Of a DNA stretch of 64,000 nt, positions 60,925 through 64,000 are shown one piece after another (position 1 is the first letter of the stretch; every line of letters begins with the position of its first letter). Origin of the DNA: CALCNS01 sp964425745 (GTDB lineage: Bacteria > Bacillota > JAAYKD01). Made by a program: the position numbers and the translations under genes. Where the stretch lies: NCBI GenBank assembly GCA_964425745.1, contig CAYRNW010000004.1, positions 1 through 64,000 on the forward strand. Direction: 5' to 3'. The notes beneath the pieces are model-generated. The model worked only from the letters and a program-made list of their open reading frames with translations, did no database searches and was not told where the DNA came from.

Positions 60925-61578
60925 ATGCATTCATTTCGCTTTAGCAGGAAGACTCTCCTGCTAGGCTCTTTGCTCTTCCTCGGAGCTTCACTTGTTTTGA
61001 CTACACTCCAGATCAGAGCCCATAGTGCCGATGCTTATGCTCTCTTAGAGGATCCTCTCTTTGAAAACGCTTGTTTCATTGGGGATTCCTTTACCAACGG
61101 GCTTAAAACCTACACTAAGCTCGAAGCCTACTTCATAGAGGAAGTAGGGATGACCTTGGCGAAAGGGTTGCAGAGGCTACCGGAACTCGACGCCATGGAA
61201 CCCAGCCGTTTTTTTATTCTCCTCGGCATCAACGACCTCGGCCATGGTTACACTACCAAAGAGTTCTTGGAGTTGTATGGTCAGATGATTCAGGAAATCA
61301 AAGATCGCTTCCCCAAAGCCCCGATTTATGTACAAGCGATTGCTCCGGTTACCGCCACTCGTTCGATTGATGACCCCGCCCATAGTAATGAAAAAATCAA
61401 CGAGTTTAATCAAGCTCTCAAGGATTTTGCAAGACAAGAACGGTTGAAATTTCTCGATCCTTGGAGCCTTTTCAAAGATGACGGGGCTCTCCGTTCCAGT
61501 GACAGCTCAGACGGCCTTCACTTAGAATACTCCGGATATTTCGTTTGGTTGGATCAAATCAGACGCCTCGCTCGATAA
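60925..61578 (+). CDS. Membrane-anchored SGNH/GDSL hydrolase
   Basis: 217 aa. An N-terminal hydrophobic segment (about 9-28, LLLGSLLFLGASLVLTTLQI) anchors or exports it. Block I FIGDSFTNG has the catalytic Ser; block III GINDLG has the Asn; block V DGLH has the Asp and His. The triad is complete, so an exported esterase or acetyl-hydrolase of wall sugars is likely. The ATG at 60925 is preferred, since AAAAGGTGA covers an in-frame GTG at 60916. Confidence 0.87.
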   Translation: MHSFRFSRKTLLLGSLLFLGASLVLTTLQIRAHSADAYALLEDPLFENACFIGDSFTNGLKTYTKLEAYFIEEVGMTLAKGLQRLPELDAMEPSRFFILLGINDLGHGYTTKEFLELYGQMIQEIKDRFPKAPIYVQAIAPVTATRSIDDPAHSNEKINEFNQALKDFARQERLKFLDPWSLFKDDGALRSSDSSDGLHLEYSGYFVWLDQIRRLAR

Positions 61579-61602
61579 CACCGATTTGTAAAGGAGGTCG
61601 CT

Positions 61603-62880
61603 ATGAACAGACCGGAAAGCGCTCTGCTGCTTCACCGCCGCAGAATGACCCTTATAAAAAATATCTTTATTCTCTTAATTACACTTGCTTTATTTGTAGC
61701 GTTGATCACCAGTTTTATTACCAATAAGACTCCATGGAGATTGGACAGAAACAGTCCTTCCGTCGTTTCAGAATCCCATCTCAATTTACGTTGGATCGAT
61801 GAAGTTTTGCTTCCCAGCGGCCTTGGCACCATTGACGACAACGGCACGATTACCTCTTGGATCCACACCAAAACCTCTGGAACGGTCTTGAGTATTGCCG
61901 CGGACCAAACCACAACCAGCTCCGCCAGTATCATTTTGAAAGACTATTCAATGTTTGTCTACGCGGATCAAACCCACCAGATTTGGCTGCACCGCAGCCA
62001 GAAGAGTTTACAAGCTTACAGTGACACCAGCACGGTGCTATGGGAACAACGCTTCCCCACCTGGACTGAATCTGCTTGGGCCAGTGACGACGGTTACATT
62101 TTGGTTTTAAGTCTCATCAATGAAACCGATTGGAAGGTCTCTCTGATTAGTAATCAAGGTACTTTGCTATGGGAACATGAAACCCTGCAACGTCTCATCA
62201 CCGGTGCCAAAATCGCACCACAAGGGAAAGGTGTCTTGCTCACGACTCGTACCCAACAAGCGCCTTATACAACGGAGTTTGTTTTACTGAATGAAAATGG
62301 TTTAGTGCTAGACAGCATCAGTCTGCCGGCAACCGTCTTGCATAGTTCCGCTTTGCATAGCGACGGCTTATCGGCTGTGGTTTCTACCGATCAGGAATTA
62401 TATTTCCTAAAGGATCCAAAGCAACAAACAATCTCAACTTCAGCACTACTTCCAACCACAGCACCCTCTACGACTACACCAACTACAGAAACAGCACCAA
62501 AGGAACCTGGGGAAGCAAAATTGACCCTACCGGCCCCAATTACAAGCTTGGTGATGGCAGAGAAGAACAACAGTGTCATCGCTGCTTGTTGGGATGATGT
62601 CAACAAGAGTGGATGGTTGGTTTACGTAGACAAAAACAAGCAAGTTCTTTGGAGTGAACCTTTAGTAGAGAAACCTTTCCTTTTAGGTGTTCATCCTTCC
62701 GGCTTTGCAGTATATGGGGGAGGTAATAGTCAACTATTTACCTATACCAATCAGGGAGCCGTAATATGGAAACACACTGTAACCGAGAAAAACCTGATTG
62801 ATTTCGCCTTTTCACCCAGTGGTGAATTCATTGCCGGTCTCGACAGTAACGGGAAGCTCTTCCTCTGGCAAGTTCCTTAA
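61603..62880 (+). CDS. Membrane-anchored beta-propeller protein
   Basis: 425 aa. A TM helix at about 18-40 (IKNIFILLITLALFVALITSFI) is followed by an outside domain of repeated WD/PQQ-like blades: SSASIILKDYSMFVYAD, DGYILVLSLIN, NQGTLLWEHETL, KQVLWSEPLVEKPFLLGVHPSGF, NQGAVIWKH and SPSGEFIAGLDSNGKLFLWQV. A Thr/Pro-rich linker (about 284-305, TTAPSTTTPTTETAP) interrupts it. No catalytic motif; protein- or wall-binding is likely. 24 bp after the SGNH gene; AAGGAGG before the ATG. Confidence 0.75.
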   Translation: MNRPESALLLHRRRMTLIKNIFILLITLALFVALITSFITNKTPWRLDRNSPSVVSESHLNLRWIDEVLLPSGLGTIDDNGTITSWIHTKTSGTVLSIAADQTTTSSASIILKDYSMFVYADQTHQIWLHRSQKSLQAYSDTSTVLWEQRFPTWTESAWASDDGYILVLSLINETDWKVSLISNQGTLLWEHETLQRLITGAKIAPQGKGVLLTTRTQQAPYTTEFVLLNENGLVLDSISLPATVLHSSALHSDGLSAVVSTDQELYFLKDPKQQTISTSALLPTTAPSTTTPTTETAPKEPGEAKLTLPAPITSLVMAEKNNSVIAACWDDVNKSGWLVYVDKNKQVLWSEPLVEKPFLLGVHPSGFAVYGGGNSQLFTYTNQGAVIWKHTVTEKNLIDFAFSPSGEFIAGLDSNGKLFLWQVP

Positions 62881-62900
62881 CCGAAAGGACGTGAAAACTC

Positions 62901-63617
62901 ATGACGGACTCCTTACTCAAAAGTTATAACTGGATCGACGGTGTTATTGTATTGATGCTGCTAATTGGGGCTTTTAGAGGCTACCGTTCGGGTTTTTTGC
63001 GAGCAGTCATCGGCCTCAGTGTCACCATTGGTGGTGTTGTTGCTGCCATTATGTATCATCCTCAGGTAGCACTTTGGCTCAATGATTTATTCAAATTGCA
63101 AGAGAAAATCATCACCTACTTAACACCCAGGATTACCATCCCAACGATGCCAATTTCCGAAGCCGACCCTATTGGCTTTTTGGCCGAGCATGTTTTAAAA
63201 ATGAAATTGCCCCAAGCCACGCTTGATTATTTACGTGAGAGTGTAGAATCTTTAGGAAAAATCAATGTTCAAGCCATGGCTGGGAATCTAAGTGAATTGG
63301 TTGCGAGCTTGTTGGCCAGCTTATTAATCAACGCACTTGCCTTTTTAACCATCCTTGTTGGAATTCATTTGGCAGGTAATGTTCTCTTATTCTTCTTACG
63401 CCATATCTTGCGGGTGGCAGGAAGTTTGCCCGACCGTCTCTTTGGTTTAGCAGTGGGAGGTCTGCAATCGGCAGCGTTAGTTGTGGCTGTGCTGGCCCTA
63501 ATCGTACCAATCTTGGCTTCGGGAGGTCAAACCACCCTTGCCGAAGCGGTCTCTGAATCGATGTTGGCCGATTATTTGATGAAGCTCTATTATTCAATAC
63601 TCTCTTTGTTTTCCTAA
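62901..63617 (+). CDS. CvpA-family membrane protein
   Basis: 238 aa, four to five TM helices. The N-terminal pattern NWIDGVIVLMLLIGAFRGYRSGFLRAVIGL is typical of CvpA/YshB. Named for colicin V production in E. coli; the general role is unclear, and in Firmicutes it is thought to be linked to envelope function. It lies 20 bp after the propeller gene and 14 bp before DUF951. Confidence 0.85.
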   Translation: MTDSLLKSYNWIDGVIVLMLLIGAFRGYRSGFLRAVIGLSVTIGGVVAAIMYHPQVALWLNDLFKLQEKIITYLTPRITIPTMPISEADPIGFLAEHVLKMKLPQATLDYLRESVESLGKINVQAMAGNLSELVASLLASLLINALAFLTILVGIHLAGNVLLFFLRHILRVAGSLPDRLFGLAVGGLQSAALVVAVLALIVPILASGGQTTLAEAVSESMLADYLMKLYYSILSLFS

Positions 63618-63631
63618 AGGAAGGTAGAACT

Positions 63632-63880
63632 ATGGCAGATTATCTGATTGGTGACGTTGTAAAAATGAAAAAAGCGCATCCATGTGGTGGAGACACATGG
63701 GAGGTCTTACGCATTGGCATGGACTTTCGCATCCGTTGCCAGACCTGTGGACACAGCCTGCTGATTCCTCGCAGTAAATTCGAGAAATCGGTCAAAGTGG
63801 TCCTTCAACGAGGCGATGAAGCAAAAACGGCTCAAAATCGTCCGCTTTTTGACCTGAATCTGCCTGAAAAAAAGGAATAA
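63632..63880 (+). CDS. DUF951 family small protein
   Basis: 82 aa. YLIGDVVKMKKAHPCGGDTWEVLRIGMDFRIRCQTCGH is the DUF951 signature with conserved Cys residues (HPCGG and CQTCGH), likely a zinc site; the fold is a small beta-barrel. DUF951 commonly lies just before rpsF in Firmicutes, as here. Possible nucleic-acid or ribosome link; function not known. The C-terminal about 20 residues are variable. Confidence 0.92.
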   Translation: MADYLIGDVVKMKKAHPCGGDTWEVLRIGMDFRIRCQTCGHSLLIPRSKFEKSVKVVLQRGDEAKTAQNRPLFDLNLPEKKE

Positions 63881-63895
63881 CTTCTGTTTACAAGG

Positions 63896-63924
63896 TTGCA
63901 ATTTTCTTTTACATGTGATACAAT
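63896..63924 (+). promoter_or_regulatory. Promoter of the rpsF operon
   Basis: TTGCAA (63896-63901), a 17-bp spacer and TACAAT (63919-63924). Confidence 0.8.
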
Positions 63925-63930
63925 TTCTTA

Positions 63931-63971
63931 GTTCCCCCGCTCTGCCAAAGGCGGAGCCGTTAGTCCGGGGG
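63931..63971 (+). promoter_or_regulatory. S6:S18-type autoregulatory leader
   Basis: CCCCC (from 63933) pairs with GGGGG (about 63966-63971); inside it CTCTGCC pairs with GGCGGAG around an AAA loop, leaving the one-sided segment CCGTTAGTCCG. An outer C/G stem, an inner hairpin and a bulge with CCG are the features of the known S6:S18 leader, which mimics the S18 site on 16S rRNA and lets the S6-S18 pair repress its own operon. Assigned by eye. Confidence 0.65.
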
Positions 63972-63987
63972 GGAGGAGGTGAATGGA

Positions 63988-64000
63988 ATGAATCATTACG
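63988..64000 (+). CDS. rpsF: Start of ribosomal protein S6 gene (partial)
   Basis: Only ATG AAT CAT TAC G is within the window, after a GGAGGAGGTG site. MNHY agrees with S6 starts (MxxYE). The DUF951 gene and the leader structure upstream support rpsF (usually followed by ssb and rpsR). The identity rests on context. Confidence 0.65.

Overview
The window reads as a chromosomal segment of a strictly anaerobic, fermentative Gram-positive bacterium (Firmicutes, Clostridia-like). The evidence is a T-box leader on leuS, RNase J, SigA-type promoters with 17-bp spacers, strong AGGAGG ribosome sites, DUF951 next to the rpsF leader, MreB, FtsEX with a PcsB-like hydrolase, a Rex repressor and an NAD-linked [FeFe]-hydrogenase. 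I see no rRNA, CRISPR array, insertion sequence or prophage. I would not name a genus.

Layout. 1-3.0 kb: a XerC/D-like recombinase, a small two-TM zinc-ribbon protein with no AUG at its natural start, and a beta-lactamase-fold hydrolase. 3.0-8.1 kb: membrane proteins of unknown role (SHOCT-anchored, DUF454, DUF4153, HEAT-like) and tRNA-Met/tRNA-Phe. 8.3-17.1 kb: a GNAT enzyme, msrA, T-box-leuS, a perfect 33-bp palindrome, a second serine hydrolase, engB and lon. 17.2-29.9 kb is the metabolic core, on the minus strand: rex-lysR, then hydC-hydB-hydA (an electron-bifurcating-type hydrogenase), then hydS (a group C sensory hydrogenase with PAS) and a SpoIIE-type phosphatase. The hydS-phosphatase pair also exists as a second, upstream-lying copy whose hydS is wrecked while its phosphatase is almost identical. 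A lipoprotein gene lies between the copies. 29.9-40.8 kb is an accessory/defence stretch: a type III toxin-antitoxin locus of CptIN type, a GNAT enzyme, a type I restriction-modification system (hsdM-hsdS-hsdR), a zinc deacylase, a RloA/RloB-like ATPase-Toprim pair and a hypoxanthine-DNA glycosylase. 40.9-64 kb is mostly housekeeping: tig-clpX, uvrB, ctpA, a PcsB/EnvC-like M23 hydrolase, ftsEX, rnjA, mreB, NUDIX, lysS, marR-MATE, a shortened family A DNA polymerase, NUDIX, a PpaX-like phosphatase, tcdA, an SGNH hydrolase, a beta-propeller membrane protein, CvpA, DUF951 and the start of rpsF.

How genes may work together. rex has a consensus promoter whose -10 is buried in a 28-bp palindrome. 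The same core, TCGATAT-N4-ATATCGA, recurs twice around the hydC promoter, once with one mismatch. This geometry (7-4-7) is that of known Rex operators but the sequence differs, and the Rex recognition region is also atypical. I infer a redox-controlled hydrogenase regulon with a shifted operator. HydS and the SpoIIE phosphatase would add a hydrogen-sensing output to the same cluster.
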